DNA of 64,000 bases from Lysinibacillus irui (GTDB lineage: Bacteria > Bacillota > Bacilli > Bacillales_A > Planococcaceae): assembly GCF_028877475.1 (NCBI RefSeq), contig NZ_CP113527.1, positions 4,023,501-4,087,500 of the forward strand, written 5' to 3'. The notes beneath the pieces are model-generated. The model searched no databases, was not told the DNA's origin, and was given only the letters and a program-made list of their open reading frames with translations. This document shows, piece after piece, positions 45,815 to 56,240 of the stretch (position 1 is the first letter of the stretch; each line of letters starts with the position of its first letter). A program made the translations under genes and the position numbers.

Positions 45815-45839
45815 GGATGCTTGGTCAACAAGCATCCTG
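45815..45839 (-). terminator. Terminator of the chemoreceptor gene
   Basis: AGGATGCTTG pairs perfectly with CAAGCATCCT, then TTTTTAC on the minus strand. Confidence 0.85.
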
Positions 45840-45844
45840 AAACA

Positions 45845-47587
45845 TCATCTCAATATAAAGCGTTTAATGGACTCCTGTAATGCAGATATTTCATCAGTTA
45901 GATCATTAGATGATTCACTAACAAGCTGGATTGCTCGTTGTTGCTCATCTACAGACGCAGTGACCTCTTCAGATGCAGCAGCATTCTTTTCACTAATCAA
46001 GGCTATGCTTTCGATCGATTGCATCATATCATTCTTAGAGTTATTTAAATATTCTACACCCTCTGTCATATCTCCTATGAAGGCTATTATCTTTTCAACA
46101 GCCAATTTAATTTCTTTAAAGGACGTCTCTGTTACTATGACAGAATCATTTTGCTGACGCACAATCACATGTGTCTTCTGCATCTCATTGTTGACTAAGT
46201 TTGTTTCACTTTCAATACCCTTTAACGTCGTGCGTACAAGCTCAGTCGCTACAGCTGTTTGATCAGCAAGCTTTCGTACTTCCTCTGCAACAACTGCAAA
46301 TCCTTTGCCCTGTTCACCAGCTCTAGCTGCTTCTATTGAAGCATTAAGAGCAAGTAGGTTCGTTTGATCTGAAATTTCGGTTATCGTCCCTACAATACCT
46401 TCAATTTCACGCACCTTGACAATTAGACTACTAAAAACAGACTGCATGTTCTGAATCAACGTTGAAGACTCATTGGATTTTACTTTCAAGCTATCTATAT
46501 TAACAAGACCTTCTTCATTTGATTCCTTCATATGCTGGGATGCATCGAGCATTAATTCATTTTTTTCATGTAATCCTTCTATTAGACGCGCAAATTCTAT
46601 AGCTGTTCGATTTGTATCTTCCGCATCAGATGCTTGCTGGACTGCGCCTTCCGATACTTCATTAATGGCTTTAACAATCTCATCTCCATACGCATTTGTT
46701 TCTTCAGCTACTGCTGATAGGTTCGCTGATGTTGATTGAATTTCTACTATCGCTTCCTCTACATCCGAAATAAGCGTTTTGAGCTGATCAACCATTTCAT
46801 TAAAGCCTGCATTTAACTGTCCAATTTCATCTGAACGCTTTAAATGTTCAATGTCTACAGTTAAATTCCCCTTAGCTACTTCGAGCACACGCTTCGATAA
46901 TTTTTGTACGGGCAATGCCAGATGTCTAGATACTAAAATAACAACAATGGTCCCTATAATAATGGCACCAATTAATGTTACAGCAATCACTATCAGTAAG
47001 GAATGTGCCCCTTGGTTAAAGTCTTGCATATACGTACCAGATGCAATAATCCATCCCCAATACGGATCTTTCTCAGAATAGATAATTTTATCAGCTAAAA
47101 CATCCTGACCTGGAAGTTCAAACTCATATTCTGTAAAGCCACCACCATCAAGTGCCTTTTCTGTTACTTCTCGAATAAAATAATTACCACTACTATCTTG
47201 GTCATTCCATAGATTGTCTCCTTCTCTAGTAGGGTGTGTTGTTAAAGTACCCTTATCATCTAGCACATAAATATAGCCATATTCACCTAAATTACCAGGA
47301 TAGTTAATTGGTCGCTTCCCTTCACTATCTTTAGGACCAAGTAAAGCTTCTCGTACTCGCTCTTGTGCTACTTCTAAAGGAATATCGCCCTTTTCAACAC
47401 TCTCATTTGCGAGTTCAATCAATTGCAAAGCCGATTCAACACTATTGTATAGTACTTGCTCTCCAATCTCCTCCATTCCATTTTTCGCCTTACCGTAACT
47501 AACCATTCCAATAATCAAACTTGGAATAGTCAATAGTGCTAATGAAATAATAATTAGTTTCCCCTGTATCGAACGTAAAAATCTCAT
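45845..47587 (-). CDS. Methyl-accepting chemotaxis protein with a Cache sensor
   Basis: 580 residues. TM1 at about 11-30, an extracellular single Cache (sCache_2) domain with [27 protein letters not shown] and [17 protein letters not shown]2 at about 195-220, HAMP, and a long signalling coiled coil with the hairpin tip [47 protein letters not shown]. It signals through CheW/CheA to the flagella; sCache_2 often binds small carboxylates. GGGGGGTCTAAAGT precedes the ATG. Not next to other che genes. Confidence 0.94.
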   Translation of the reverse strand: MRFLRSIQGKLIIISLALLTIPSLIIGMVSYGKAKNGMEEIGEQVLYNSVESALQLIELANESVEKGDIPLEVAQERVREALLGPKDSEGKRPINYPGNLGEYGYIYVLDDKGTLTTHPTREGDNLWNDQDSSGNYFIREVTEKALDGGGFTEYEFELPGQDVLADKIIYSEKDPYWGWIIASGTYMQDFNQGAHSLLIVIAVTLIGAIIIGTIVVILVSRHLALPVQKLSKRVLEVAKGNLTVDIEHLKRSDEIGQLNAGFNEMVDQLKTLISDVEEAIVEIQSTSANLSAVAEETNAYGDEIVKAINEVSEGAVQQASDAEDTNRTAIEFARLIEGLHEKNELMLDASQHMKESNEEGLVNIDSLKVKSNESSTLIQNMQSVFSSLIVKVREIEGIVGTITEISDQTNLLALNASIEAARAGEQGKGFAVVAEEVRKLADQTAVATELVRTTLKGIESETNLVNNEMQKTHVIVRQQNDSVIVTETSFKEIKLAVEKIIAFIGDMTEGVEYLNNSKNDMMQSIESIALISEKNAAASEEVTASVDEQQRAIQLVSESSNDLTDEISALQESIKRFILR

Positions 47588-47933
47588 ACTTTAGACCCCC
47601 CTATTTTCTTCGTTCAAATATATTAATTTATATTATGTTATGGTTTGATAGTTTTCACAATGGGTAAACGACAAATTATTTTCTAATTTCCCTTAATCTG
47701 GTTTAATTCTACATTTAATATGAAAAATGACACATTGATGGTAGTACTGTTTAATTTATGTAACAAAATAAAAAACTATTTTTCTACAAGCTCTACGCTC
47801 ATAGAAAAATAGTTCAAATTAATCAATAGCTTGTATTTAAGAGCTCTTCAGTGCAGACATCCAAGCCTTTTTTATTTGCCTTATAACTTGTCCTTTTAAA
47901 GAAATCGAATTGTGCCCTATTTCAATAATAAAA
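47588..47933. other. Intergenic region between arsB end and the chemoreceptor start
   Basis: AT-rich. Bases 47815-47933 hold an open minus-strand frame without start codon or ribosome site that looks like the end of a lost coding stretch, then the terminator at 47774-47814. The part near 47588-47700 should contain the chemoreceptor promoter; no clear motif. Confidence 0.4.
47774..47814 (-). terminator. Terminator downstream of arsB
   Basis: AACTATTTTTCTA pairs perfectly with TAGAAAAATAGTT, then TTTTATTTTG on the minus strand. It lies about 120 bases after the arsB stop. Confidence 0.8.
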
Positions 47934-49229
47934 CTAAGATATGATACTTATCCAAATAACTAATCCGACTAAAGTAGCGAACAATGTTGGGATTGTAAGA
48001 ATAATGCCGATTTTAAAATACTGCCCCCAGCTAATTTTAATGCCCTTTTGAGCCAATATATGAAGCCATAATAATGTCGCGAGTGAGCCAATCGGTGTCA
48101 TTTTTGGTCCTAAATTGGTGCCAATGACATTTGCATAAATTAGACCTTCTTTCATCATACCTGTTGCGCTTGTTTCGGAAATAGCTAAAGCATCAATCAT
48201 GACAGTGGGTAAATTGTTCATAATCGCTGATAAAATGGCTGCTACAAATCCCATAGTGATAGTGGCTACTATAAAGCCTTGCTGCACAGCTTGGTCTAGC
48301 AAACTTGCCAATAACCCCGTCATACCTACATTTTTCAAGCCATAGACAACCACATACATACCAATTGAGAAGAACACAATATTCCACGGAGCCCCTTTTA
48401 TAACTCTCTTTGTATCAACAAACGTACTGCGTTGTGCTAACCATAAGAAAATTGCCGCAACACCGCATAAAATAAAGGATACAGGGATGTGCAAAACTTC
48501 ACCAATCACGAACCCCACTAATAGAATAACAATCACATACCAAGCTATTGCAAATAGTTTCGGGTCTCGAATTGCCTGCTTAGGATGCTCAACTGCCTCC
48601 AGAGAATAATCTTGTGGAATGGATCGACGAAAAACAATGTACAGGACTACTATACTTGCTATTAAAGAAAAGAAGTTAGGTACAACCATATGAATAGCAT
48701 AATCTATAAAGCCGATCTCAAAGAAATCAGCTGATACGATATTTGTTAAATTACTAATAACAAAGGGTAAGGATGTGGTATCTGCAATAAAACCACTTGC
48801 AATGATAAATGGAAAAATCATTTTTTCCGTTAAGTTCAGCTTTCTCACCATTGCTAAAACAATGGGCGTTAATATTAAAGCTGCACCATCATTAGCAAAT
48901 AAAGCCGATACAATAGCTCCTAAACAGGCAATATAAACGAATAAACGAATCCCGCTCCCCTTAGCAAGCCGTGCCATATGCAGAGCTGCCCATTCGAAAA
49001 AACCAATTTCATCTAATATAAGCGAAATTAAAATAATACCGATAAATGAAAGCGTGGCATTCCAAACAATCCCAGTTACCTCTAATACATCTTGCCAGGT
49101 GACTACGCCAATTAATAGCGCAATAGCTGCTCCTATACAGGCTGACCAGCCAATTGATAGTTTACGCGGCTGTACAATAACGAAAAATAATGTAACTAAA
49201 AATAAAATAATCGCTAAAGTAGTCTGCAT
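47934..49229 (-). CDS. arsB: ArsB-type arsenite/metalloid efflux transporter
   Basis: 431 residues, 12 helices, ArsB/NhaD superfamily. Motifs [60 protein letters not shown] and [26 protein letters not shown] match ArsB proteins. It exports arsenite or antimonite in exchange for protons. GGGAGG before the ATG. No arsR, arsC or arsA is adjacent, unusual for ars; a different anion could be the substrate. Confidence 0.83.
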   Translation of the reverse strand: MQTTLAIILFLVTLFFVIVQPRKLSIGWSACIGAAIALLIGVVTWQDVLEVTGIVWNATLSFIGIILISLILDEIGFFEWAALHMARLAKGSGIRLFVYIACLGAIVSALFANDGAALILTPIVLAMVRKLNLTEKMIFPFIIASGFIADTTSLPFVISNLTNIVSADFFEIGFIDYAIHMVVPNFFSLIASIVVLYIVFRRSIPQDYSLEAVEHPKQAIRDPKLFAIAWYVIVILLVGFVIGEVLHIPVSFILCGVAAIFLWLAQRSTFVDTKRVIKGAPWNIVFFSIGMYVVVYGLKNVGMTGLLASLLDQAVQQGFIVATITMGFVAAILSAIMNNLPTVMIDALAISETSATGMMKEGLIYANVIGTNLGPKMTPIGSLATLLWLHILAQKGIKISWGQYFKIGIILTIPTLFATLVGLVIWISIIS

Positions 49230-49247
49230 ATTTTCCTCCCTAATTAA

Positions 49248-49275
49248 AAACCAGTAGCCTTATAGCTACTGGTTT
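49248..49275 (-). terminator. Terminator of the yebC-like gene
   Basis: AAACCAGTAGC pairs with GCTACTGGTTT, then TTAATT on the minus strand. Confidence 0.8.
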
Positions 49276-49294
49276 ACTCATTTAGATTAGCGGT

Positions 49295-50014
49295 TTATTC
49301 ACCTAAATCTGCATTGTGGAAGACGTTTTGTACATCTTCTAAATCTTCTAAAGCATCTATTAGTTTTTCAAACTTCACTACATCGTCACCAGTTAATGTT
49401 ACTTCAGTTTGAGGTAGCATAGATAGTTCTGCTACTGTGAACTCTTCAACACCTGCAGCCTTTAATGCTTCTTGTGTAGCAAAGAATTGATCTGGCTCTG
49501 CATAAATAATAACTGCTTCATCTTCTTCTAGAATATCACGAGCATCAATATCTGCTTCCATTAAAATTTCTAGTACTTCATCAGCAGTTTTGCCCTCTAA
49601 ACCAATTACTGCTGTTGAATCGAACATATAAGCTACAGAACCACTGACACCCATATTCCCATTATTTTTACCAAATGCTGCACGAACATCAGATGCTGTA
49701 CGATTCACATTGTTTGTTAAAGCATCCACGATAATCATTGTGCCTGCTGGTCCAAAGCCTTCATAACGTAATTCGTCAAAGCTTTCATCACCGCCACCTT
49801 TTGCTTTATCGATGGCTTTTTCTATAATATGTTTTGGAACACTATATGTTTTAGCACGTTCAAGAACTACCTTAAGTGCACGGTTTGACTCTGGATCTGG
49901 TTCGCCTGATTTAGCTGCCACATAAATTTCTCGACCAAATTTGGCATAGACACGGCTTGTGCTTTGATCTTTAGACGCTTTCTTTTCTTTAATGTTATTC
50001 CACTTACGACCCAT
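49295..50014 (-). CDS. YebC/PmpR family protein
   Basis: 239 residues from the ATG at 50014 with GAGAGTGG upstream. N-terminus [17 protein letters not shown] and the central [39 protein letters not shown] are the family signature. The [10 protein letters not shown] form is that of the YeeI/YeeN subgroup. Long annotated as transcription factors; later work links the family to translation of hard-to-decode stretches such as polyproline. Single gene with terminator. Confidence 0.93.
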   Translation of the reverse strand: MGRKWNNIKEKKASKDQSTSRVYAKFGREIYVAAKSGEPDPESNRALKVVLERAKTYSVPKHIIEKAIDKAKGGGDESFDELRYEGFGPAGTMIIVDALTNNVNRTASDVRAAFGKNNGNMGVSGSVAYMFDSTAVIGLEGKTADEVLEILMEADIDARDILEEDEAVIIYAEPDQFFATQEALKAAGVEEFTVAELSMLPQTEVTLTGDDVVKFEKLIDALEDLEDVQNVFHNADLGE

Positions 50015-50215
50015 TGTTTCCACTCTCTTTCAAAAGATAATTTTATAAAAATAATAGATACACATTTGCATATCTGAAAATGGTAATTAAATACTTATCG
50101 TATCTTTACTCTGCAAATAATAACACAATGATTCTTACAAAGCTAGATATACCAATGTTTAAGCGAACTTTTTCTAAAGCAATAACTGTTAAAATTTACG
50201 CTATTTAGTATCGCC

Positions 50216-50677
50216 TTACAACAACTCTTGTTTTATTTTTACGAGTAACGCCTGACATCCCTCACGTACTAAATCGTAGGTTTCTTGAAAATCTCCCGTA
50301 TAGTAAGGATCAGGGACGTCCTTATGATGCTCTGTTAAATCTAAAAAACGAAATATCTTTGGTGAATGGGGATCACCTAACATCGTACGGATATTGCGAA
50401 TATTACTTTCATCCATACCTATAATGTAAGCAAATTTTTCAACATCAGCTTGTTGCAATTGTCGACCACGCATTCCTGTAGTAGAAATGCCATACTCTTT
50501 AAGCTTATCTTGTGTACCACGATGAGGGGGCTCACCAACATGCCACGAACTCGTAGCAGCAGAATCCACTTCAATTTTATCATTCAAATGCTCTTTCTCT
50601 ATTAAATCACGCATGACAGCTTCTGCCATTGGAGAGCGACAAATATTGCCTAAGCACACGAAAAGTACTCGAATCAT
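50216..50677 (-). CDS. Low molecular weight protein tyrosine phosphatase
   Basis: 153 residues from the ATG at 50677 after GGGAGG; an 18-codon extension is dropped. P-loop VCLGNICRSPMAEAV (CX5R at residues 8-14), general-acid region VPDPYYTGDF. Dephosphorylates Tyr or Arg phosphates on proteins (YfkJ/YwlE group). It lies downstream of plsC but beyond plsC's terminator. Confidence 0.92.
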   Translation of the reverse strand: MIRVLFVCLGNICRSPMAEAVMRDLIEKEHLNDKIEVDSAATSSWHVGEPPHRGTQDKLKEYGISTTGMRGRQLQQADVEKFAYIIGMDESNIRNIRTMLGDPHSPKIFRFLDLTEHHKDVPDPYYTGDFQETYDLVREGCQALLVKIKQELL

Positions 50678-50700
50678 TCTACTATCCTCCCACAATAAAA

Positions 50701-50728
50701 CACTCAAAATCAAGTTGATTCTGAGTGC
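50701..50728 (-). terminator. Terminator of plsC
   Basis: CACTCA/TGAGTG outer stem with an AATCAA/TTGATT inner stem, then TTTTATTG on the minus strand. Confidence 0.75.
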
Positions 50729-50737
50729 CACTTTATT

Positions 50738-51340
50738 TTATTTGACTGCAATTCGTTTCTGTAATTCTTCTGTTAAAGCAATCAGTTCATGTTCAAGGTG
50801 TTGTGTAAATTGTTCACGACCTTCTTTACCTTTACCTGTTACATAAAACGGCTCACCATAAATTAAATAGCCTTTGCCACGCTTCATTACATCTCCAGCA
50901 TTGCGTGCACCAACATAAGCAGCAGGAACAATTTGCACCTTTGCCAGCTGTGCAATTGTAATCGCTCCTTGTTTTAAATCAGAGCCTTCTGCATTTCGAG
51001 TTCCAGATGGGAAAATCCCCACGATTTTGCCTTCCTTCAATAACTGTGAAGGAATTTTAATCACGCTTGGACCAGGATTATCACGGTCTACCGGAAAGGC
51101 ATTTAAACGCTCAATAAGCCATCCAAGGCCTTTCATTTCAAATAATTGCTTCTTTGCCATAAAATGAATTTCCCGTGGATACATGGCTACACCAAGGTTT
51201 AAAATATCAACATAGCCTGTATGTGTACAAGCTATAATAAACCCACCGTCTTTTGGTAAGTTTTCTTCTCCATATACACGAGCCTTTGAGCCCATTAATT
51301 TCAATATTACTTTGACAACATTTGCTGCTAATTTATACAC
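50738..51340 (-). CDS. plsC: 1-acyl-sn-glycerol-3-phosphate acyltransferase
   Basis: 200 residues, GTG start. Catalytic HX4D motif in CTHTGYVDILN (about residue 35), glycerol-phosphate site GIFPSGTRN, and AAYVGARN. It makes phosphatidic acid from lysophosphatidate at the membrane. Single gene, normal length for the short Bacillus-type PlsC. Confidence 0.9.
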   Translation of the reverse strand: MYKLAANVVKVILKLMGSKARVYGEENLPKDGGFIIACTHTGYVDILNLGVAMYPREIHFMAKKQLFEMKGLGWLIERLNAFPVDRDNPGPSVIKIPSQLLKEGKIVGIFPSGTRNAEGSDLKQGAITIAQLAKVQIVPAAYVGARNAGDVMKRGKGYLIYGEPFYVTGKGKEGREQFTQHLEHELIALTEELQKRIAVK

Positions 51341-51418
51341 TGTTACATTCCTACCTTATTCAATAGTTATTCCCATTGTAATCGAAAAGACCAGTATACT
51401 GCAATTGCCTGCGACCAT

Positions 51419-52252
51419 CTAAACCTTCCCCACTAGTAGATCTACATCGATTGTAATTGCATTTAATATGAGGTCTTTATCCTCTTTTTTATGCCAGCCC
51501 ATTGGTGTCATTTCTAATAACGCGGGCACAAGATTCTCATCAAGTGGTAGAGTATAGGTAACACGTTCTTTGGTAACCTCATGAAAGCTATCTTGAAAAC
51601 GTGCAACAATCTGCTCATTAGAATAGGTTTCTTTGCTTGAATCTGCATATAATTGAGCACGCAGTTCCTGTAAGTATCCGCTTTGTGGCACAACCTTTAC
51701 AATACAGCCATCAGGCGCAAGAAGCCGTTTAAACTCCTCATAATTGGCAGGTGATAAAATATTTAAAATTGCATCAAAGCTTGCTTTCGCAAACGGACTT
51801 TTCGCCAAATCACCTACACACCAAATTTGTTGTGGATAATGACGAGCTGCAGCCATTATGCCTTCTTTTGCTATATCAATTCCTATACCTATCCCATACT
51901 TTTTGGCCTTCATAATTCGAGCTAAATGTGATCCTTCTCCACATCCAGTATCAAGCACTGTTTTTGCAGGCGCTACAATCTCACTGATTTTAGCTTCCAC
52001 TACATCATAGATTCCGCTATCAATTACAGCCTTGCGGGATTCAAAAAGACTCTTACTATATTTAGAGGAGACGCTATTCGTTAGCATATTGACATAGCCT
52101 TGCTTGGCAATATCAAATGAATGGTTGGCAGAACAAACCAACCTCCCTTGCTCATAAACATACATCGATTGCTGACAAACCGGACAAGCAAAAAGATTAA
52201 TCTGTTGATCCATTAATGCTGCCCCTATTGCACGTTTAGATAATGCACCCAT
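51419..52252 (-). CDS. rlmA: 23S rRNA guanine-N1 methyltransferase, RlmA type
   Basis: 277 residues. N-terminal zinc site FACPVCQQSMYVYEQGRLVCSANHSFDIAKQGYVN (two CxxC/CxxH-like pairs), then the SAM fold VLDTGCGEGSHLARI, GIGIDIAKEGI and LNILSPANYEEFKRLL. In Gram-positives this group (RlmA-II/TlrB) methylates G748 next to the macrolide tunnel. AGGAGG lies seven bases before the ATG at 52252, inside the end of the MATE gene, so the two are cotranscribed. Confidence 0.88.
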   Translation of the reverse strand: MGALSKRAIGAALMDQQINLFACPVCQQSMYVYEQGRLVCSANHSFDIAKQGYVNMLTNSVSSKYSKSLFESRKAVIDSGIYDVVEAKISEIVAPAKTVLDTGCGEGSHLARIMKAKKYGIGIGIDIAKEGIMAAARHYPQQIWCVGDLAKSPFAKASFDAILNILSPANYEEFKRLLAPDGCIVKVVPQSGYLQELRAQLYADSSKETYSNEQIVARFQDSFHEVTKERVTYTLPLDENLVPALLEMTPMGWHKKEDKDLILNAITIDVDLLVGKV

Positions 52253-52254
52253 TG

Positions 52255-53631
52255 CTATGCCTCCTTCTGTTCGTTAGGTGAAACGAGGGCAAATCGCTCC
52301 CATTTACGGCTCTTCCATCTAAAGTATACGATAATTGCCCGCAACCATTCATCTGCTGAAATGGCTAGCCAAATTCCAACCAAGCCCCAATCCAGTACAA
52401 AGACAAATAAATAACCCAATGGAAGACTCATGCAAACCATTGACAGAAATCCGATTTTCACAGGGAACCTCGCATCCCCTGAAGCACGTAACGAGTTAAT
52501 GACAACAATATTCATCGTGCGACCCGTCTCAAGTAAAATACTTAAAGCTAACACGGATGCTCCAATTGCTATAACGTTAGGGTTATCTGTAAAAACATGC
52601 ATAAGCTGCTTGCGGAAAATCGTGACAAAAGCGACCATTATAATCGTAAAAACAAATGCCGCACGTACGCTAGTCCAAAGCTGATGATAAGCATCGTCCT
52701 TTTTCCCTGCACCTACATGACGACCAATAATGATTGCTGTTCCTGTACCAATAGCAATCGCAAATAAATAGGTAAACATTGAAATATTCATGGCGTATTG
52801 TCGTGCCGCTAATGTTTCTGCTCCTAAATATGTTGCATAATACAAGAAGATGATTTGACAAAACTGATAAAGAACCTGCTCAAATGCAGACGGTAGGCCA
52901 ATGTTCAATATTTTTTTTACATATTCCTTAGAATACTCGAAATAATATTGAATCTTTATACGCACTTCCATGACCTGATATAACAACCAGAAAAATACGA
53001 GTACCGCTAAACCTCGACTAATAACAGAAGAAATAGCTGCACCTTTAACACCAAGCTCTGGAAAACCTAAATTCCCAAAAATAAGACCATAATTTAAAAC
53101 CACGTGCAATATATTCATACCAAGTGATACGTACATTGTTTGCTTCGTCCAACCATGTACGCGGATAATTGCAGCTAAAGCATTGATAATAGCCTGAAGG
53201 AAAATAAAACTCCCGATGATTGCTAAATAGCTTTGCGCATAGTGGAGTACTTCTCCCTGTAAATTCATCATTGTCATTAAATGATCAGCAAAGAAGAAAA
53301 ATAGAATACTCATCAAAAGCCCAACGGCCAAATTCATTGTAACAGCTAAAGCTGATATTTTTGCTGCTTCGAAGAACCGTCTTGAACCTAAGTATTGGGA
53401 AACTACAATGGATGCACCATTACCAACCACTTCAAGAATCAAGATAGCTATATGGATATATTGATTGGCTGCACCTACTCCTGATACAGCATTATCTGAT
53501 AAAGCACTGAGCATAAAAGTATCAGCTAGTCCCATTAACATAAATAAAAATACTTCTAAGAAGATAGGCCACGTTAAATGGAATAGACTTAACTTATTTG
53601 TCTCTTTAATTGTGTCTGCCAATACTTTCAC
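52255..53631 (-). CDS. MATE family efflux transporter
   Basis: 458 residues, 12 helices in two homologous halves: LFHLTWPIFLEVFLFMLMGLADTFMLSAL opens the first, ILNIGLPSAFEQVLYQFCQIIF the second. Na+ or H+ driven drug export. The start is uncertain: the GTG at 53631 lies only two bases after AGGAG, and a TTG at 53622 lies eleven bases after it. The pairing with an rRNA methyltransferase that can give tunnel-antibiotic resistance is suggestive. Confidence 0.9.
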   Translation of the reverse strand: MKVLADTIKETNKLSLFHLTWPIFLEVFLFMLMGLADTFMLSALSDNAVSGVGAANQYIHIAILILEVVGNGASIVVSQYLGSRRFFEAAKISALAVTMNLAVGLLMSILFFFFADHLMTMMNLQGEVLHYAQSYLAIIGSFIFLQAIINALAAIIRVHGWTKQTMYVSLGMNILHVVLNYGLIFGNLGFPELGVKGAAISSVISRGLAVLVFFWLLYQVMEVRIKIQYYFEYSKEYVKKILNIGLPSAFEQVLYQFCQIIFLYYATYLGAETLAARQYAMNISMFTYLFAIAIGTGTAIIIGRHVGAGKKDDAYHQLWTSVRAAFVFTIIMVAFVTIFRKQLMHVFTDNPNVIAIGASVLALSILLETGRTMNIVVINSLRASGDARFPVKIGFLSMVCMSLPLGYLFVFVLDWGLVGIWLAISADEWLRAIIVYFRWKSRKWERFALVSPNEQKEA

Positions 53632-53721
53632 TTCTCCTATCTTTTTCTTGAAAATCTATTGTATCTTATCACAAATTTTCAGACTGTAAAGAGGTTTATG
53701 ATAAGACAGCGCTTCCACACA

Positions 53722-53758
53722 AAAAATCCCCTTCACATAGCTTTGTGAAAGGGCTTTT
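53722..53758 (-). terminator. Terminator of the tyrosine phosphatase-like gene
   Basis: Minus strand AAAAGCCCTTTCACA pairs with TGTGAAGGGGATTTTT with a mismatch. Confidence 0.75.
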
Positions 53759-53760
53759 CC

Positions 53761-54528
53761 TTACGTCAAACAGTAAGACTGTAATTGCTTACGTTTTTCA
53801 GCTGTTAGTCCAAATTCCTGTTCCATAAAGGCAGTCTTTGAGCCATAGAGATCATCCATAGCATCCAATGCTGCTTGTAAATAATCTTCACGAGCAGACA
53901 TCAATGCATAAAATTGCTGTAATTCTTGTTCATTATACTGATGCTGAATAGCTTGAGCCATTTTTTCCACCATGGGTTGTAAGTGTATATTAGTGTCTAG
54001 GTAGTCTTCCATGATTGTTTCCTCTGGTACATCTAAAGCTAGTAAAATCAGGGCGCCTCCTATACCTGTTCTATCTTTTCCAACTGCACAATGGTGAACA
54101 AGACCTAAATTATCAGGATTTTGAATGGTTTTCATTAGCTCCTTAAATGAGGGATTATTAAAAGGCATTTGCGCATAAAAATTTCGGAACATTTCGGGGC
54201 TTACTACTTTATAAAAATCTTTACCACCAGCATTTGTGGGCATTTCAAAAGCATGATTACCCTTTGCTGGTATTTGAATATATCGAGCATGTGAGAACAC
54301 GGGGTTAGGATTATGCTGTGCTTCCTTGTTGTCACGGTAATCAAAAATAGTTTTAATACCTAACATTTCAAATCGCTCTTTATCTGCTGATGTCATTTTA
54401 CCAAGTGCTGCAGATCGGTAGAATAAACCCTTCTTTACAATACGTCCATCCCTTGTCTTATATCCCCCCATATCTCGGAAATTATAGACTGCCTCAAACG
54501 GAATAACCTGTGTATCTAACTGTTCCAT
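53761..54528 (-). CDS. Tyrosine phosphatase family protein (DSP/lipid phosphatase type)
   Basis: 255 residues. N-terminal FRDMGGYKTRDGRIVKKGLFYRSAAL and P-loop VHHCAVGKDRTGIG (C-x5-R with the Lys-Asp pair) are those of Tyr_phosphatase_3 proteins, which include Listeria LipA and MptpB-like enzymes acting on phosphotyrosine and phosphoinositides. No signal peptide, so cytosolic. GGGAGGG precedes the ATG. Single gene. Confidence 0.87.
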   Translation of the reverse strand: MEQLDTQVIPFEAVYNFRDMGGYKTRDGRIVKKGLFYRSAALGKMTSADKERFEMLGIKTIFDYRDNKEAQHNPNPVFSHARYIQIPAKGNHAFEMPTNAGGKDFYKVVSPEMFRNFYAQMPFNNPSFKELMKTIQNPDNLGLVHHCAVGKDRTGIGGALILLALDVPEETIMEDYLDTNIHLQPMVEKMAQAIQHQYNEQELQQFYALMSAREDYLQAALDAMDDLYGSKTAFMEQEFGLTAEKRKQLQSYCLT

Positions 54529-54631
54529 TCACTACCCTCCCTAAATTATTAAGCATTCTTACCTTTATTCTATAGAACAAATTAAATTAATTCCAATTTT
54601 CACGCTAGGTAATAACTAACCATATAAAAAT

Positions 54632-54655
54632 GGCTAGCCGTTAGATCAGCTAGCC
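54632..54655 (-). terminator. Terminator of the cobalamin operon
   Basis: GGCTAGC pairs with GCTAGCC, followed by ATTTTTAT on the minus strand. Confidence 0.75.
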
Positions 54656-54663
54656 TTGAATTG

Positions 54664-55614
54664 TTATTTAAATAACTCTGGATACACAGCTTTAGCTACT
54701 AATTCTACTGCTTCTCCAATACGTGGACCAGGACGATTAGAGATATCAGTATCAAGAGACTGTACAGCTTTATCTTGAATAGCTTTCACAGTATTCCAAC
54801 CATCACGTGTCAAAATTTCCCCTATAGGATCTTCTGTATAGTTTACTGTTGTTAATATAACCTCTGGATTTTTCGCAATAACCTCTTCCTCAGACACTTG
54901 CGCCCAATTGTCTAAATCAGCAAAGACATTCTTAACATTGGCTGCATTTAATATTTCTTGCTGGAAAGTTCCAGCGCCTGCCGTATAAATATCTGGCTTA
55001 GGACTAATCTCTAAATAAACATTTTTCGGTGCTTTTACTTCTTTCACCTTTGTTTGTACTTCAGTAATTTTCGCTTTAATCTGTTCGTTTAATTCATTTC
55101 CTTTATCTTCAACACCCATTACAGCAGCTAGTTGTTCAATATCCCCATAAACATCATCAAATGATGTGGCAGATTCAATAACAAATACTTTCAGTCCCGC
55201 ATCTTCTAATGGTTTCAATGCATCCTTAGAGCCAATTGTGTAAGCAATGACCACATCTGGCTTTAAGGCTATAATGCGTTCACTATCGAAATTCTGAGAA
55301 TCAGATACTCGTTCGATTTTTTGTGCTGCTTCTGGATATGTGTCATACTCTGTTGCTCCTACGATTTTCTCACCAACACCTAGTGCAAATAAAATCTCCG
55401 TATTACTTGGTTGTAAGGAAACAATAGTTTTTGGTACTTCTTTAAATTCTACTTCTACACCACGATCATCTGTTACTTTGTAGGTTGTTTGTTCAGTTTG
55501 TTGCGTATCCTGTGAAGCCTCTTTATTTTTTGTATCTTCTGAGGTACCACAACCTGCTAAAACTAATATTAGTACTAGCACTGATAGCCATTGGAAATTA
55601 AATACTTTCTTCAT
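54664..55614 (-). CDS. btuF: Cobalamin-type ABC transporter substrate-binding lipoprotein
   Basis: 316 residues. Lipobox LVLAGCG with Cys22, then a BtuF/FecB fold: VSLQPSNTEILFALGVGEKIVGATEYDTYP, LKPDVVIAY, and the C-terminal NRPGPRIGEAVELVAKAVYP that is typical of BtuF. It starts inside the end of the PduO-like gene (17-base overlap) behind a cobalamin riboswitch, which supports vitamin B12 or its precursors as the ligand. No BtuC or BtuD gene is adjacent. Confidence 0.85.
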   Translation of the reverse strand: MKKVFNFQWLSVLVLILVLAGCGTSEDTKNKEASQDTQQTEQTTYKVTDDRGVEVEFKEVPKTIVSLQPSNTEILFALGVGEKIVGATEYDTYPEAAQKIERVSDSQNFDSERIIALKPDVVIAYTIGSKDALKPLEDAGLKVFVIESATSFDDVYGDIEQLAAVMGVEDKGNELNEQIKAKITEVQTKVKEVKAPKNVYLEISPKPDIYTAGAGTFQQEILNAANVKNVFADLDNWAQVSEEEVIAKNPEVILTTVNYTEDPIGEILTRDGWNTVKAIQDKAVQSLDTDISNRPGPRIGEAVELVAKAVYPELFK

Positions 55615-56155
55615 TCTTACTCTCCCTTTTCTTTTTCATTGGATAGGATTTACTAATAAACGGTATTTCAGCTATACCTGCTTGGTGATTCATATAGACT
55701 GCCATGACAAAGCATACATTTGCTAACAAGCCTAAGTAGTCGAAAAGGATAGCTGGTACCTCTCGTTCCTCTGAAACCTTATGTAATGTACGATATGATT
55801 TTTTGGCTTCACTGCGGCAAAGATGTAAAGCAGCAGCAGCCTCTGTGCCCTGAGGTAAAACAAAACTTTGTATTTCTTCCTTCACATGACGAACATAAAA
55901 GTCATAGCGTTCGCTTAACCAAGAAAGATCTTCTTCTGTTACTGCTAGCTTTCCTCGGACTGAACCATTGACATGGTAAGCCATAGGTAATATAAGCAGC
56001 AAATCATCTACGACAACTTGTACATCCTCCTTTTTTACTGCAGCTAATGCAACCCCTAGATGTGTTGTGAGACTATCTGTTCGAATCTCATAATCAACCG
56101 TTGAAGCCTTCTCACGCATAAACGGATAACAAGAATAACGTGCATCCTTTTTCAC
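55598..56155 (-). CDS. PduO-like cobalamin adenosyltransferase-related protein
   Basis: About 185 residues from a GTG at 56155, eight bases after GGGAAGGGGGT. A longer frame would run back into the riboswitch terminator and is rejected. The C-terminal half VLPQGTEAAAALHLCRSEAKKSYRTLHKV and FDYLGLLANVCFVMAVYMNH matches the four-helix PduO fold (GT-EAA-LH-AR; LN-LSD-LFV-AR). The usual N-terminal TGDxGxT ATP motif is not seen, so it may be a divergent or inactive relative. The riboswitch and btuF neighbour support a B12 role. Confidence 0.7.
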   Translation of the reverse strand: MKKDARYSCYPFMREKASTVDYEIRTDSLTTHLGVALAAVKKEDVQVVVDDLLLILPMAYHVNGSVRGKLAVTEEDLSWLSERYDFYVRHVKEEIQSFVLPQGTEAAAALHLCRSEAKKSYRTLHKVSEEREVPAILFDYLGLLANVCFVMAVYMNHQAGIAEIPFISKSYPMKKKRESKNEESI

Positions 56156-56212
56156 TTGATGTACCCCCTTCCCATTTTGATAAATTCTTACATGAACGAT
56201 AGCATAAAAAAA

Positions 56213-56240
56213 CGCCGCTCCTTTAAGCAAAGGAACGACG
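56213..56240 (-). terminator. Riboswitch expression-platform terminator
   Basis: Minus strand CGTCGTTCCTTT pairs with AAAGGAGCGGCG around GCTT, then TTTTTTTATG. It lies between the cobalamin aptamer and the PduO-like gene start. Confidence 0.8.

Noticed and set aside
47815..47933. Minus-strand open frame after arsB as a small gene
   Set aside because: It has no start codon with a ribosome site and is only about 35 codons long; at most a remnant.
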